A stretch of 64,000 bases of DNA from Streptomyces violaceusniger (GCA_005405945.1 BJHW01000001.1:2542001-2606000), one strand, 5' to 3'. Numbered from the stretch's first letter, positions 16,076 through 26,190 are shown. Translations and numbers: made by a program. The notes: a model not told the origin generated them from the letters alone.

Positions 16076-17316
16076 CTACTGTCCCCATCCCCCCTGCTCG
16101 CGCGGGAGTCCCCGCCGCGAGCCAGTGCTGACCGACCCGCGATCGCGGTGCGGTACTCCTCCAGCAGGCGCTCCAGCCCGACGGCCGGGCTGAAACCCTG
16201 TTCGTAACGGAGCCGGGCCGCCTGGCCCATCTCCCGGCCCAGGGCCGACTCGGCCGCGATCCGGCGTATGCGGGACGCGAGCGAGGCGGCCTCGCCCGGC
16301 CGGTGCAGCAGCCCGGTCACGCCGTCCTCGACGAGTTCGACGAAGGCGCCGTGGCGGGCGGCGACGACCGGGACCCCGGCCGCCATCGCCTCCACGACCA
16401 CCAGGCCGAACGCCTCCAGCCAGGTCGAGGGAGCCACCACGGCGACCGATCGCGCGATGGCCTTGGCGCACTCCGCCGGGTCCAACAGGCCGACGTAAGC
16501 CACGTCGTCCCGGCCCGCCGCCCAGGCGGTCACCTCTGGCTCCAGTGGCCCCGCACCGGCGATCACGAGCGGTACGCCCACACCGCCGCTCGCCGCGAGC
16601 CCGTCCCACGCGGCCATGAGCAGCGTCACACCCTTGGCCTCCGCGAGCCGGCCGAGATAGAGCAGATGCTCTCCCCCGCCCACTCGACGGGCGCCCGGGT
16701 CGGGCACGAAGTTGTGCTTCACCACCAGCCGCCCGGCCGGCATACCGGCCCGTACCAGGACGTCGCGCTGCGCCGCGGAGATGCAGAAGAACCGCTCCAC
16801 ACCGGACCACCACCGCCGCCGGTTGACCGACAGGCTGACCGCGAGCGGCACCGTCGCGAGGCGGGACTCGCGGTAGCAGCCGTGCCGGACGGCGGGCAGC
16901 GGCACCTTCGGCCCGACGCACTCGGCGCACGGCCGACCATCCCGCTGCAGCGTGCCGGGCGGGCAGACCTGGGTGTAGTTGTGCAGCGTGGCGACGGCGG
17001 GCACGCCGGCGTCGGCGCAGGCGGCAACCACCGCGGGCGACAGGAGCGGGAAGACGTTGTGGATGTGGACCACGTCCGGCCGCTCGGCGCGCAGCCGGGC
17101 GGCGAGCTCCGCGCGGACCGCCGGGTTCCATGGCACCCGCAGGGGCACCGCGGCTTTGGCGAGCAGGGACATGGCGGCGATGTCGTCGCTGCGCCGCTCG
17201 AACACCCCCACCTGATGGCCGGCCGCGCGCAGCAGCTCCACCTCCTGGTCGACGACCTTGTTCTCCCCGCTCGGCTGGGCCGAGGCGTAGCGGTTGTGCA
17301 CCACGAGGACGCGCAT
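16072..17316 (-). CDS. Family 4 glycosyltransferase
   Basis: A 414-residue GT-B enzyme. The N-terminal half has VLVVHNRYASAQPSGENKVV and DVVHIHNVFPLLSP; a Cys-containing insert (CPPGTLQRDGRPCAECVG) is common in capsule GT4 enzymes. The C-terminal donor half has LLYLGRLAEAKGV and APSTWLEAFGLVVVEAMAAG, the E-x7-E motif of family GT4. ATG at 17316 follows GGAGG at good distance. It lies 2 nt after the polymerase gene and overlaps the methyltransferase gene. Donor sugar unknown. Confidence 0.88.
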   Translation of the reverse strand: MRVLVVHNRYASAQPSGENKVVDQEVELLRAAGHQVGVFERRSDDIAAMSLLAKAAVPLRVPWNPAVRAELAARLRAERPDVVHIHNVFPLLSPAVVAACADAGVPAVATLHNYTQVCPPGTLQRDGRPCAECVGPKVPLPAVRHGCYRESRLATVPLAVSLSVNRRRWWSGVERFFCISAAQRDVLVRAGMPAGRLVVKHNFVPDPGARRVGGGEHLLYLGRLAEAKGVTLLMAAWDGLAASGGVGVPLVIAGAGPLEPEVTAWAAGRDDVAYVGLLDPAECAKAIARSVAVVAPSTWLEAFGLVVVEAMAAGVPVVAARHGAFVELVEDGVTGLLHRPGEAASLASRIRRIAAESALGREMGQAARLRYEQGFSPAVGLERLLEEYRTAIAGRSALARGGDSRASRGDGDSR

Positions 17317-17318
17317 GC

Positions 17319-18551
17319 TCAAGGAACCTCCGATCTCCGGGCCCAGCGCGGGATGTGCCGTCGAGGGACGTCGGGCGTCGCGCGGGGCGCGGCCTCGGCA
17401 GGTACCGCCAACAGCGAGGCGGCCAGGGCCAGATGCAGCAGATACGGGGAGGCGTCGCCAAGACCGGCCTCGGTGTACGACGCGATCGCGCAGTAGCTGA
17501 TCAGGAAGATCGCGCAGGCCCTCTGCAGCGACGGCGGCCGCAGCAACGCGACGCCGCCCAGCACGATGATGATCGCCGCGACAAGGGTGACGCCGACCAG
17601 ACCCTGCTCGTTGTAAACGGCCAGCCAGCTGTTGTCGATCGGCAGCCCGCCGAACGACTTGTCGCCCAGGCCCATGCCGAACCACCTCTCCCCGGTCGTC
17701 CGGGGCGCGGCCAGCAGGGCGTCCCAGACCTTGGCGCGGCCGGTGAGGCTGGAGAAGTTCTCCTTGCTCTGTCCGCGCAGGAACCACGCCTGGAGCAGGG
17801 AGGCGAACCCCACCGCGGCCACCGTGGCGCACAGCACCGCCCAGCTGAAGAAGCGGCGGGCCGCGGCGCTGGTGAGGAGGAGGGAGCCGATCGCCAACAC
17901 CAGCCCGAGCAGCAGGCCGAGCGTGGCCGTCCGGGTATGGGTCAGCGCGAGCAGGACGAGTGACGGCACGATGACCACCACCGCACTGGTCCTGTCGGTC
18001 CGGCGGCCCAGTACGAGCAGCACGGTGAGCCCGGTGATCACCGCGGCGTACTGTCCGATCTGCGGCGGGGTGAGCGGCCACAACGCACCGACCAGCCGTC
18101 CGCCGTAGAGGTCGGGCAGGGCCGCGCCCGGTGAGGCGACCAGGCCGACGGCCACCGACCCGAGCACCGCGAAGTACATCCGGATGTGGTGCCGGACGAA
18201 CGCCAGGCCGCCGTCCCACCAGCGGCTGAGCAGCCACAGCGTGGAGACGAAGAGGGCCAGCCGGAAGCAGCGGAACAGCGCGCCGAACCCGGACTCCAGG
18301 TTCACGCTGGAGATCACGCTCGTCACCAGGAGCAGGGTGAGCAGGAACACGTACGCACTGGCTCGGATGCGCAGCCGGGGATTGACCAGGAGCGCCAGCG
18401 CGAACGCGGCGACCAGCGCGCCCATGGTGACCATCTGGATGAGGGAGCGGGGCAGCGGGACGATGGTCTTCGCCCCGGCGGAGCCGAGCGTGTTGAGGAC
18501 CAGCAGCCCCCAGACCGTCCCGACGATCTTCGGTGTGTGACCCTCGCCCAT
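17319..18551 (-). CDS. O-antigen polymerase/ligase-like membrane protein (Wzy)
   Basis: About 410 residues with ten or more hydrophobic segments and a larger polar loop around ENFSSLTGRAKVWDALL, then GLGDKSFGGLPIDNSW. That loop (GR...W......P..G.G.) is the signature of the Wzy_C / O-antigen ligase family. It should join flipped repeat units into polymer at the outer face of the membrane. Start at ATG 18551 (MGEGHTPKIVG) is preferred; a GTG at 18560, overlapping the beta-helix gene stop, is an alternative. Wzy proteins diverge widely, so function rests on topology, the loop motif and context. Confidence 0.8.
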   Translation of the reverse strand: MGEGHTPKIVGTVWGLLVLNTLGSAGAKTIVPLPRSLIQMVTMGALVAAFALALLVNPRLRIRASAYVFLLTLLLVTSVISSVNLESGFGALFRCFRLALFVSTLWLLSRWWDGGLAFVRHHIRMYFAVLGSVAVGLVASPGAALPDLYGGRLVGALWPLTPPQIGQYAAVITGLTVLLVLGRRTDRTSAVVVIVPSLVLLALTHTRTATLGLLLGLVLAIGSLLLTSAAARRFFSWAVLCATVAAVGFASLLQAWFLRGQSKENFSSLTGRAKVWDALLAAPRTTGERWFGMGLGDKSFGGLPIDNSWLAVYNEQGLVGVTLVAAIIIVLGGVALLRPPSLQRACAIFLISYCAIASYTEAGLGDASPYLLHLALAASLLAVPAEAAPRATPDVPRRHIPRWARRSEVP

Positions 18552-18552
18552 C

Positions 18553-20088
18553 TCAACCACCGTCCCGTGCGCGGAAGGTGCTGCCCGCGTCCTGCCGGTA
18601 CGGCGTGGCCTGCCACTGCCCGAAGTCGAGCACCCGGCTCGGGTCGTGGGCGACGAATTGCCATGGCCCGACGTAGACGTTGTCGTGCCAGCGGTTGTGC
18701 TGTTCGGTGGTGATCGCGTCGGCCACGCGCTCGCCCTGGTACGGCGACCAGTCCGGATAGGTGCCGTAGTTGGCCAGCACCGCCATGCGGTCGCACTTCA
18801 CCGTGCACTTGACCACGGAGGTGTCCAGCACGAAGCGGTTGTCGTGGATGTCCACCCGCTGGGTCTTCCACCGGCAGCCGGCGTAGAGCGGTGGCTTGGC
18901 GATCGCCGGCTTCACGCAGCGGTCGGTGTCCCGGACCAGCAGGGTGCAGACACCGGACGAGGTGTTGGCCGGGCTGTTGCAGAACCGGTCGGCGTTTTCC
19001 CACAGGGTGATCCCGGACCAGTTGTTCTCCAGTACGTTCCGGTAGATCTCGATCTTGTCGGTGCGGGCTTTGACCCGTGGTTCGCCGCCGGACTCGGACA
19101 CGTAGACGGTCGGATACGGGAAGCTGTCGCCGCGGTCGGCTTCCCTGCGGCCCTCGACCCAGTTGTTCCGCCGGATCGTGTTGTTCCGGATGACCGCGTT
19201 GTAGCTGGTCTCGTAGATCAGCGCGGCACCGTCGTTGTCCTCGAGCACGTTGTTCTCGATGCGGAAGTCGTTGTTGTTGGTGTCCGCCCACAACCCGGTT
19301 CCACGGTTGTCGTGCACCCAATTGCCGCGTACGTCGGCGCCGTTGACGGCCCAGAACTTGATGCCCCCGGTGCAGCCGCAGCCCTTCCGCCGCCGCTCCC
19401 AGTCGCCGGTGTTGTTGCCCACGATCTCATTGCCCTCGACCACCAGGCCGCTGATACGGCCTTTGGCCTTGTACGCGTTCACGCCGTACTGGCCGTTGTC
19501 GCGCAGACAGCTGGCGCGGACCCGCTGGCGGGCACCGGCCATCAGCCCGGCGCCGGAGTTGTCCTGGATCGTCGCGTGCTCGATCACCCACCCGTCGGCC
19601 GAGTCATGGTTGACCACGCCCTCGTCCGGCGGCGCCACGAAACGTCGCACGGTCAGGTAGCGGATGGTGACGTCGCGGGCGGTGCCGCCGAACGCGTACT
19701 GGTTCTTCTTCCGGCCGTCGAGCACCGCGCCCGGCGCGCCGAGGTAGCGGTTCCCCTCCTTGGGGATGACCTGGGCGTAGCGGTCCGGGTCGAGCCTGTG
19801 CTTGCCCGGTCGAAGCCAGAACGTGGTGTTCGGGGGGCTGCTCTTGGTCTTCGCCGCCAGGTCACCGACCACCGCGGGGTCGACCGTCACCGCGCCTTTC
19901 GGCGCCTTCGCCGGCCCGGCCACGGGATGGGCGCACACCCGGGCCACGGACCGGGCCGCGGACATGGACGGCGCGGCGGTCGGCTCCGCCGCCGGGGCGT
20001 CCGACGTGCTCACACAGCCGGTCGCCGCCAGCAGGGCGAGCGCCGACGCCGCCACCGGTAACGCCCAGTTCCGCCACTTGATCACCAC
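18553..20088 (-). CDS. Secreted lipoprotein with right-handed parallel beta-helix repeats
   Basis: A 511-residue protein with a lipoprotein signal peptide (LALLAATGC, lipid Cys at about residue 25). Repeated turns such as VVEGNEIVGNN, RIENNVLEDND, VIRNNTIRRNN and EIYRNVLENNW are the ladder motif of parallel beta-helix proteins of the pectate-lyase and polysaccharide lyase/epimerase type. Several Cys pairs in the second half may form disulfides. Anchored outside the membrane, it could cleave, epimerise or bind the nascent polysaccharide. GTG at 20088 (GTG GTG) with AGGGGGG upstream. No specific catalytic residues can be assigned. Confidence 0.8.
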   Translation of the reverse strand: MVIKWRNWALPVAASALALLAATGCVSTSDAPAAEPTAAPSMSAARSVARVCAHPVAGPAKAPKGAVTVDPAVVGDLAAKTKSSPPNTTFWLRPGKHRLDPDRYAQVIPKEGNRYLGAPGAVLDGRKKNQYAFGGTARDVTIRYLTVRRFVAPPDEGVVNHDSADGWVIEHATIQDNSGAGLMAGARQRVRASCLRDNGQYGVNAYKAKGRISGLVVEGNEIVGNNTGDWERRRKGCGCTGGIKFWAVNGADVRGNWVHDNRGTGLWADTNNNDFRIENNVLEDNDGAALIYETSYNAVIRNNTIRRNNWVEGRREADRGDSFPYPTVYVSESGGEPRVKARTDKIEIYRNVLENNWSGITLWENADRFCNSPANTSSGVCTLLVRDTDRCVKPAIAKPPLYAGCRWKTQRVDIHDNRFVLDTSVVKCTVKCDRMAVLANYGTYPDWSPYQGERVADAITTEQHNRWHDNVYVGPWQFVAHDPSRVLDFGQWQATPYRQDAGSTFRARDGG

Positions 20089-20098
20089 GCGTGCCCCC

Positions 20099-22042
20099 CT
20101 AGCCGCGGAACCTGAGTACGGTGGTGAACCCCTGCGCGCCGTCGGCGAAGCCGGTGCCGACCAGTGTGGTGGTGGGTTCCTTGCGTCCGAAGCCGGCGGA
20201 GTACCAGCCCAGCGGCGGTCCGGTCGCGCCGCGATGGGCCCGCCAGGACAGCTGCCCGGGCAGGTCGAGCACCGCGGAGCGGTCCTCGCCGTCCCGGGTC
20301 CAGGTGAGCTGTGCCCGGTTGTCCACCAGGACCGCGGCGATCGCCGGGCCGAGGTGGAACGCCAGGTGCACGTCCCGGCGCGGGCCGCGCACCTCGTCCA
20401 CCACCCTCAGCTCCTTGAGCGCGGCCGTCAGTTCCACCCGGCGGCGGTGCACGGAGCCCTGGTAGCCGTCGTGCTCGGCACACCAGCGGGCCACGCCCTC
20501 GCCCGATGTGTGCGCGGCCAGGACGCGGCTGCGGGCGTGCCGGGTCCACAGGAACGGGCCGCCGGAGACGGACTGGTCACCGCCGTCCAATTGCAGGGTG
20601 TTGTGGCCGAGGGTCGACCGGAAGTACTGCCGCCACTCGGGCTGCCCGTGGTAGCAGTACGTCCCCGGGTCGGCGAGCACGTCGACCCCGTCGTGCCGGA
20701 CCTCCACGGACAGCGCGTCCGCGTGAGCGTGCGCGGCGATGGACAGGAAGCCGTGCGGACCCCCGTCGCAGCGGCACCAGATCTCCCCCGGGCCGCGCAG
20801 GATCGTGAGCCCCGCGTCGGCGAAGTGGGCCGGTCGGCTTTGCGGGCGGGTCACCGGCGGTTCGGCGGGTTTGATGAACGCGGCCAGCAGCGGGGTGCGC
20901 ACATCGGTGCCGGTCACCGCCGGCCACCAGGCGAGCCGGCCGAACACGGCGTCCCCGGTGGCCAGCAGCGAGGCCCAGCGGTCGGTGCCCGCGCCGTCCA
21001 CGACCAGACCGTGCCCGTCGTCGGCGTCCCCCTGGCGCGGCGGCCGCAGCCGGCTGTCCACGATGGCCGCGAGCGCGTCGGTCATCCGCAGCAGCACCAG
21101 CCGGATCGACGCGGGGACCGGCACGCCCGCGGCATCCGCCTCGGCCACCGCGGCCAGGCCGAGCTCCAGCACCAGTCCGTGATACTCGGTGGCCAGCTCG
21201 CGGTTGAGGCCGGAGCCGAAGGTGTTGCCGCGCAGATGCCGATCCAGCGACCGCAGCGCGTCGGCGCGCCAGCGCGCCGAGGAGGGGAACCACCCGAACG
21301 CGCAGGCCGCCGCGAACTGCCCGGCGGCCTCGGCGATGGCGTGGTTGTTCGCCGAGGACCCCCGGCTCGGGAAGGCGGCCAGCCAGCGCTGGTGGTGCCA
21401 GATCTGGTTCCGCGCCACCGGGTTGCCCTCGAACAGCCCGGCCGCGCCCGGCCAGCCGTCGAGGAGCCGGCGGATCCACACCCAGGACAGCAGCCGGATG
21501 CCCAGCTCGATGCCGCTGGTCCAGTGCACTCCGCGCAGCGGCGCGTTGGCCGTCCACCACGACCGCAGGTGCTCGGCCACTCGCTCGGCGTACCGCTCGT
21601 CCCCGGTGATCGCGTAGGCGGCGGCGAGCCGGGTGAGGTACTGATGCCGGGACGGCTCCCAGATCTGCTTGATGTCCCCGACCGCGTCCTCGTTCCGGTA
21701 CGGCACGTCGAAGGCGTAGCCCGAGGGAGCCCGGCGCCCGGTCTTCGGGTCGTACCACCAGTCCGGGTCGGCCAGGTCGTCGCGGTCCACCCCGAAGTAC
21801 TCGGCGTGCCCGGCCATCAGCCGGTCCGCCTCGGCGATGAGACGTTTCGCGGCGTCGGCGGGTACGGCGGCGATCGTTCCGGCGGGCAGGACGGCGGTGA
21901 ACCGGGCGCCGGTCACGCTCGGGCAGTCCGGCCGCGCCGACCGCCACCGCCGCCTGCGCACCGCGTCGCCCACCCGGCCGCCGATCTCCCGCGGTCCCAT
22001 CCGGGACAGCCGCCGCAGGTACCAGCCCGCGCTCATGCTCAT
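20099..22042 (-). CDS. Heparinase II/III family protein
   Basis: A 647-residue protein with an N-terminal helical toroid region (SGIELGIRLLSWVWIRR; SSANNHAIAEAAGQF) and a C-terminal beta-sandwich with HAHADALSVEVRHDG and VLADPGTYCYHG, the Hepar_II_III signature. The family cleaves uronic-acid-containing polymers by beta-elimination (heparin, alginate). There is no obvious signal peptide (MSMSAGWYLRRLSRMGPRE), as for the heparinase-like genes of bacterial exopolysaccharide clusters. The uronic acid link agrees with the GDP-mannose dehydrogenase in the same operon. ATG at 22042 overlaps the oxidoreductase stop by ATGA. Confidence 0.85.
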   Translation of the reverse strand: MSMSAGWYLRRLSRMGPREIGGRVGDAVRRRRWRSARPDCPSVTGARFTAVLPAGTIAAVPADAAKRLIAEADRLMAGHAEYFGVDRDDLADPDWWYDPKTGRRAPSGYAFDVPYRNEDAVGDIKQIWEPSRHQYLTRLAAAYAITGDERYAERVAEHLRSWWTANAPLRGVHWTSGIELGIRLLSWVWIRRLLDGWPGAAGLFEGNPVARNQIWHHQRWLAAFPSRGSSANNHAIAEAAGQFAAACAFGWFPSSARWRADALRSLDRHLRGNTFGSGLNRELATEYHGLVLELGLAAVAEADAAGVPVPASIRLVLLRMTDALAAIVDSRLRPPRQGDADDGHGLVVDGAGTDRWASLLATGDAVFGRLAWWPAVTGTDVRTPLLAAFIKPAEPPVTRPQSRPAHFADAGLTILRGPGEIWCRCDGGPHGFLSIAAHAHADALSVEVRHDGVDVLADPGTYCYHGQPEWRQYFRSTLGHNTLQLDGGDQSVSGGPFLWTRHARSRVLAAHTSGEGVARWCAEHDGYQGSVHRRRVELTAALKELRVVDEVRGPRRDVHLAFHLGPAIAAVLVDNRAQLTWTRDGEDRSAVLDLPGQLSWRAHRGATGPPLGWYSAGFGRKEPTTTLVGTGFADGAQGFTTVLRFRG

Positions 22043-24234
22043 CGCGCCCTCGCCAACCTCACCGGCGCACCACCGGCCAGGCCTGCCCGCACGGCGAGGG
22101 TGGCCGCCGTGGTGGCGACCAGCGACTCCAGCGGCACGGGCATCGGCCCACCGGTCCGCACGGCCTTGATGAACGCGGCCAGCTCGGCGGACTGCCCCTT
22201 GTCCCGGGCCTTGGGCAGCCGCGAACTGACCCACCGGTTGCGGCGGCCGTCGTACACGGTGGCACGGACGAAGTCGTCGAGCCGCAGCACCTTGCCGTCC
22301 GCGATCAGGTCCAGCGTCTCCTTGGGGAAGCCCGGCGAGCCGGTGGTGACGTAAGCGATGGTGGCGGTGGACCCGTCCGGGTAGCGCAGCATGACCTGAA
22401 GGTCCTCGTTGCCGGGCGTGGCGACCGCGTACACCGAGACCGGGTCGGCCCCGAGCAGCCAGCTCGCCGTGTCGATGAAGTGTCCGCCCTCGCCGGCGAA
22501 CCGCGAGCCCTCGGTGCCCTGTTGGAGGTACCAGCTGCCGTGCTCGAGGCGACCCGCGTTGACCAGGTAGCGGAGGTTCGCCGGCCCGGTCCGGGCGCCG
22601 AACCGCTTCCTGGCCTCCTGGAGCAGCGGCGCGAACCGGCGGTTGAAGCCCACCTGTAGCCGGTCGTTGCCGGACTCCTCCACCGCCGCGAGCACGCCGG
22701 CCAGCTCGTCCTCGGTGAGGGCCAAGGGCTTCTCCACGAACACCGCCTTGCCGGCCCGCAGCGCCCTCATGGTCAGTTCGGCGTGCGAGCTGTGGCGGGT
22801 GACCACGAACACCGCGTCGATGGACGGGTCACCGAGCACGGCGTCGAGATCGGTGGTCGCCTCGGCGAAGCCGAACTTCCGCCGCGCGTTGGCCGCGGAC
22901 AGCGCCGTAGTGGTGACGACCGTGGACAGGTCGACGCCGTCGCGCCGTTCCAGGTGCGGCAGCAGCATCGACGTCGCGTAGTTTCCCGCGCCGACGAACG
23001 CCAGCCGCACCGACGCGTTGGCGTACCGGGCCGGGGTGGACACTCCGCCGCTCCGCCGCACCGCGGGCACGGCCACCTCCGGGGCCTCCGTTTCCCCGGC
23101 TCGGTCGGGGTGGCCGGGGTACCGGAACAGCACGGCCACGGCCTTCAGGTCGCCGTCCTTCAGGCGCCGGTACGTCTCGACGGCGTCGTCGAAGTCGGCC
23201 GTATGGGAGATCAGGGGCTCCACGTCGACGCTGCCGCGGGCGAGGAGGTCGAGGAAACACGCCAGGTTGCGGCGCTCGGTCCAGCGCACATAGCCGATCG
23301 GGTAGTCGCGCCCCTCGAGCTCGTACTCCGGGTCGTAGCGGCCGGGGCCGTAACTGCGGGAGAACCGGACGTCGAGCTCCTTCTCGTAGTACGCGTTCCA
23401 CGGCAGGTCAAGGCGGCACTTGCCGATGTCGACGACCCGGCCGCGGTCCCGGCTCAGTCGGGCGGCCAGCTCGACGGGCTGGTTGCTGCCGCCACCGGCG
23501 GCCAGATACACCTGGTCCACGCCCAGGCCGCCGGTGAGTTCGGCGACGGCGGTCTCCACGGCCGTGGAGGCGGGATCGCCGCAGGCCGCCGCGCCCAGGC
23601 CCTCGGCGAGCTCGCAGCGCACCGGGTCGGGGTCGGCCCCGATGACGCGAGCTCCGGAGGCGGCGAGGAGCTGCACCACCAGCTGCCCGATCAGCCCGAG
23701 GCCGATGACCAGCGCCACGTCGCCGAGCTGCGGCTCACCGCGGCGGACGCCCTGCAACGCGATCGACCCGACGGTGCCGAAGGCCGCGTGCCGCGGCGCG
23801 AGACCGTCCGGCACCCGGGCGTAGAGGTTCTTCGGCACCCAGTTCAGCTCGGCGTGCAGCGCGTGCTCATTGCCGGCGCAGGCCACGAGGTCGCCGACCT
23901 TCACATCGTCGATCCCGGCGCCGACCTGCTCGACCACCCCGCACAGCGAGTAGCCGAGCGGCGTGTAGGAGTCCAGCTTGCCCATCACCTTGCGGTAGGT
24001 GGCGGGCACCCCGTTGGTGGCCACGCTCTGCACGACCTTGGCCACCTGGTCGGGCCGGGAGCGGGCCTTGCCCAGCATCGACATGCCGGCCTCGGACACC
24101 TTCATGAGCTCGGTCCCGGTGGATATCAGCGAGTAGGCGCTGCGGACCAGCACACCGCCCGGCTTGCACCCCGGCACCGGCACGTCGAGCAGGGCCAGCT
24201 CACCGCTCTTGTAGTTCTGCACAACCTGTTTCAC
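22039..24234 (-). CDS. Two-domain oxidoreductase: zinc-type alcohol dehydrogenase fused to Gfo/Idh/MocA
   Basis: A 731-residue fusion. Residues 1 to about 375 are a medium-chain dehydrogenase (YSLISTGTELMKVSE; GYSLCGVVEQVGAGIDDVKVGD; VALVIGLGLIGQLVVQLL as NAD-binding site). Residues from about 415 are a Gfo/Idh/MocA domain (LAFVGAGNYATSML; AVFVEKPLALTEDEL; GEGGHFIDTASWLLG, with the EKP motif and catalytic His). Such bi-domain proteins are regularly paired with heparinase II/III genes in polysaccharide loci, as here. They probably oxidise and reduce the same sugar in two steps; the substrate is unknown. GTG at 24234 with AGGAG upstream. Confidence 0.87.
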   Translation of the reverse strand: MKQVVQNYKSGELALLDVPVPGCKPGGVLVRSAYSLISTGTELMKVSEAGMSMLGKARSRPDQVAKVVQSVATNGVPATYRKVMGKLDSYTPLGYSLCGVVEQVGAGIDDVKVGDLVACAGNEHALHAELNWVPKNLYARVPDGLAPRHAAFGTVGSIALQGVRRGEPQLGDVALVIGLGLIGQLVVQLLAASGARVIGADPDPVRCELAEGLGAAACGDPASTAVETAVAELTGGLGVDQVYLAAGGGSNQPVELAARLSRDRGRVVDIGKCRLDLPWNAYYEKELDVRFSRSYGPGRYDPEYELEGRDYPIGYVRWTERRNLACFLDLLARGSVDVEPLISHTADFDDAVETYRRLKDGDLKAVAVLFRYPGHPDRAGETEAPEVAVPAVRRSGGVSTPARYANASVRLAFVGAGNYATSMLLPHLERRDGVDLSTVVTTTALSAANARRKFGFAEATTDLDAVLGDPSIDAVFVVTRHSSHAELTMRALRAGKAVFVEKPLALTEDELAGVLAAVEESGNDRLQVGFNRRFAPLLQEARKRFGARTGPANLRYLVNAGRLEHGSWYLQQGTEGSRFAGEGGHFIDTASWLLGADPVSVYAVATPGNEDLQVMLRYPDGSTATIAYVTTGSPGFPKETLDLIADGKVLRLDDFVRATVYDGRRNRWVSSRLPKARDKGQSAELAAFIKAVRTGGPMPVPLESLVATTAATLAVRAGLAGGAPVRLARAR

Positions 24235-24252
24235 CCGAACTCCTGAAGATTT

Positions 24253-26187
24253 TTAAGCCGTCAACCGAGTGCTCTGGCCGGACCCAGAGGTCGCGTCGCG
24301 ATACCAGTACTCGAGGGTCAGCACATGCCACAGATGCTTGGAGAAGTCCCGCTGCCCGGCGGCGTCCTCGGCGACCATCCGCGCCAGCGCGTCGCGGCGC
24401 AGGAACCCGGAGCGGACGAGCTCGCCGTCGTTGACCACCTCGCGCACCAGCGGTGCCAGATCCCGGCTCATCCAGGCGCGCAACGGGGCGCTGAACAGGC
24501 CCTTGGGCCGGTACACGATCTCCCGGGGCAGGATCGAGGTGGCCGCCTCCTTGAGGACGGCCTTCCCCTGCCGTCCGACGATCTTGCGGTCACCGGGCAC
24601 GGCGAACGCCGCCTTGACCACCTCGACGTCCACGTACGGCACCCGCACCTCGGTCGACGCCGCCATGCTGGAGCGGTCCGTGTACGTGAGGTTCAGGCCC
24701 GGCAGGAACATCCGGGCGTCGCCCAGGCACATGCGGTTGACGAAGTCGTCGAGGTCGTTGTCCTGGTAGACATCCGCATGCTCGGTCAGCACGTCCTCGA
24801 CCGTGCCGACCAGGTCCGGATCGATCAATGCGAGCAGCTCGTCCTGGTCGTACATGGTGTAGCTGCGCCGGAACGCGGTCTCCTCCGGCAGATCGGCAAA
24901 GGAGAGGAACCGCTTCGCGAAGCGCACCGACCGGTACCCCCGGCGGGCCGTGGCCACCGGCAGCCGGTCCACGGCCCTGGACACCCCGCGCCGCAGGGGC
25001 CGCGGGACGCGCTGGTAGCGCAGCGCGATCAGGTTGGCCAGGTGCTTGCGGTAACCGGCGAACAGCTCGTCGGCGCCCATCCCGGAGAGCATCACCTTGA
25101 CCCCGGCCTCCCGGGCTGCCGAGCAGATCAGGAACGTGTTGATCGCGGCGGGGTCGCCGATCGGCTCGTCCAGGTGGTACGTCATCCGCGGCAGCAGGTC
25201 GAGCACGTTCGGAGCGATCTCTATCTCATGCAGGTCGACGCCGAACCGTGTCGCCACCCGCCGGGCGTAGCGCAGGTCGTCCGGCATCGCCTCGAACCTG
25301 GCGTCCTCGGCGCGGAACCCGATCGTGTAAGCGGAGATCCCGGGTTGGTGGCGGGCCGCCAGCGCGGTCAGGTAGCTGGAGTCGAGACCGCCGGAGAGGA
25401 AGGTCGCCACGGGCACGTCGGAGAGCAGGTGACGCCGGGTCGACTCCTCGACGATGGCGGCGAGGTCCGGCCGCTCGCCGCTCCGGGCCCGCTCCCGGCC
25501 CTCGGCGGCGACGTCCCTGAGGTTCCAGAACCGGCCGCGCTCCACCCGGCCGTCGGGCCGGCACCGCAGCCAGCTCCCGGGCGGCAGCTTCTCCGCTTCG
25601 CGGAACGCGCAGCGCGAGTCCGGCACCCAGTAGTACAGCAGCGAGGCCACCAGCGCCGCGTGGTCCACCTCCAGCGACCCGCCGGTCACGGCGGCGAGCG
25701 CCTTGAGTTCGGAGGCGAACACCAGGCCCTCGCCGCGCCGGAGCAGGAACAGCGGCTTGACGCCGAGCTGGTCGCGGGCGAGCACCAGGTCACCGGTGCG
25801 CTCGTCGAAGATGCCGAACGCGAACATGCCGCGCAGCCGGGGCAGGCAGTCGGTGCCCCAGCGCCGCCACGCTTCCAGCAGCACCTCGGTGTCGGAGGTA
25901 CCGCGGAAGCGCACCCCGGCGGCCGCCAGTTCGGCACGCAGCTCGGGCGCGTTGTACAGCTCGCCGTTGTACGTCAGGACGAGGCCGCCCGAGACCATCG
26001 GCTGGGCGCCGGTCCCGGACAGGTCGATGATGGCCAGCCGACGGTGTCCGAGGTGCACTTCGCCGTCGCCGGCGGGGTGGCTGTACCGGCCCGTGCCGTC
26101 CGGACCGCGGTGGGCGAGGGTATCGGTGAGCCGGTCGGTCACGGCCTTCCCGTCCGGCCATCGGTACGTGCCTGCGATGCCGCACAT
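24253..26187 (-). CDS. asnB: Asparagine synthase (glutamine-hydrolysing)-like amidotransferase
   Basis: A 644-residue class II amidotransferase. Cys2 (MCGIAG) is the glutaminase nucleophile, with LAHRGPDG and LTYNGELYNAPELRAEL around the glutamine site. SGGLDSS at 265-271 is the ATP pyrophosphatase loop, and VMLSGMGADELFAGYRKH follows. The length matches AsnB. Inside polysaccharide clusters such enzymes (WbpS and relatives) amidate uronic acids to uronamides rather than make asparagine; given the GDP-mannose dehydrogenase here I infer that role. The gene starts 3 nt after the Wzz-like gene, with GGAGG upstream, and ends 18 nt before the oxidoreductase. Confidence 0.87.
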   Translation of the reverse strand: MCGIAGTYRWPDGKAVTDRLTDTLAHRGPDGTGRYSHPAGDGEVHLGHRRLAIIDLSGTGAQPMVSGGLVLTYNGELYNAPELRAELAAAGVRFRGTSDTEVLLEAWRRWGTDCLPRLRGMFAFGIFDERTGDLVLARDQLGVKPLFLLRRGEGLVFASELKALAAVTGGSLEVDHAALVASLLYYWVPDSRCAFREAEKLPPGSWLRCRPDGRVERGRFWNLRDVAAEGRERARSGERPDLAAIVEESTRRHLLSDVPVATFLSGGLDSSYLTALAARHQPGISAYTIGFRAEDARFEAMPDDLRYARRVATRFGVDLHEIEIAPNVLDLLPRMTYHLDEPIGDPAAINTFLICSAAREAGVKVMLSGMGADELFAGYRKHLANLIALRYQRVPRPLRRGVSRAVDRLPVATARRGYRSVRFAKRFLSFADLPEETAFRRSYTMYDQDELLALIDPDLVGTVEDVLTEHADVYQDNDLDDFVNRMCLGDARMFLPGLNLTYTDRSSMAASTEVRVPYVDVEVVKAAFAVPGDRKIVGRQGKAVLKEAATSILPREIVYRPKGLFSAPLRAWMSRDLAPLVREVVNDGELVRSGFLRRDALARMVAEDAAGQRDFSKHLWHVLTLEYWYRDATSGSGQSTRLTA

Positions 26188-26190
26188 GTC

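Noticed and set aside
24253..26187. Housekeeping asparagine synthetase
   Set aside because: Placement 3 nt from a Wzz-like gene and inside the operon makes a glycan amidation role more likely, although the catalytic residues alone cannot tell.
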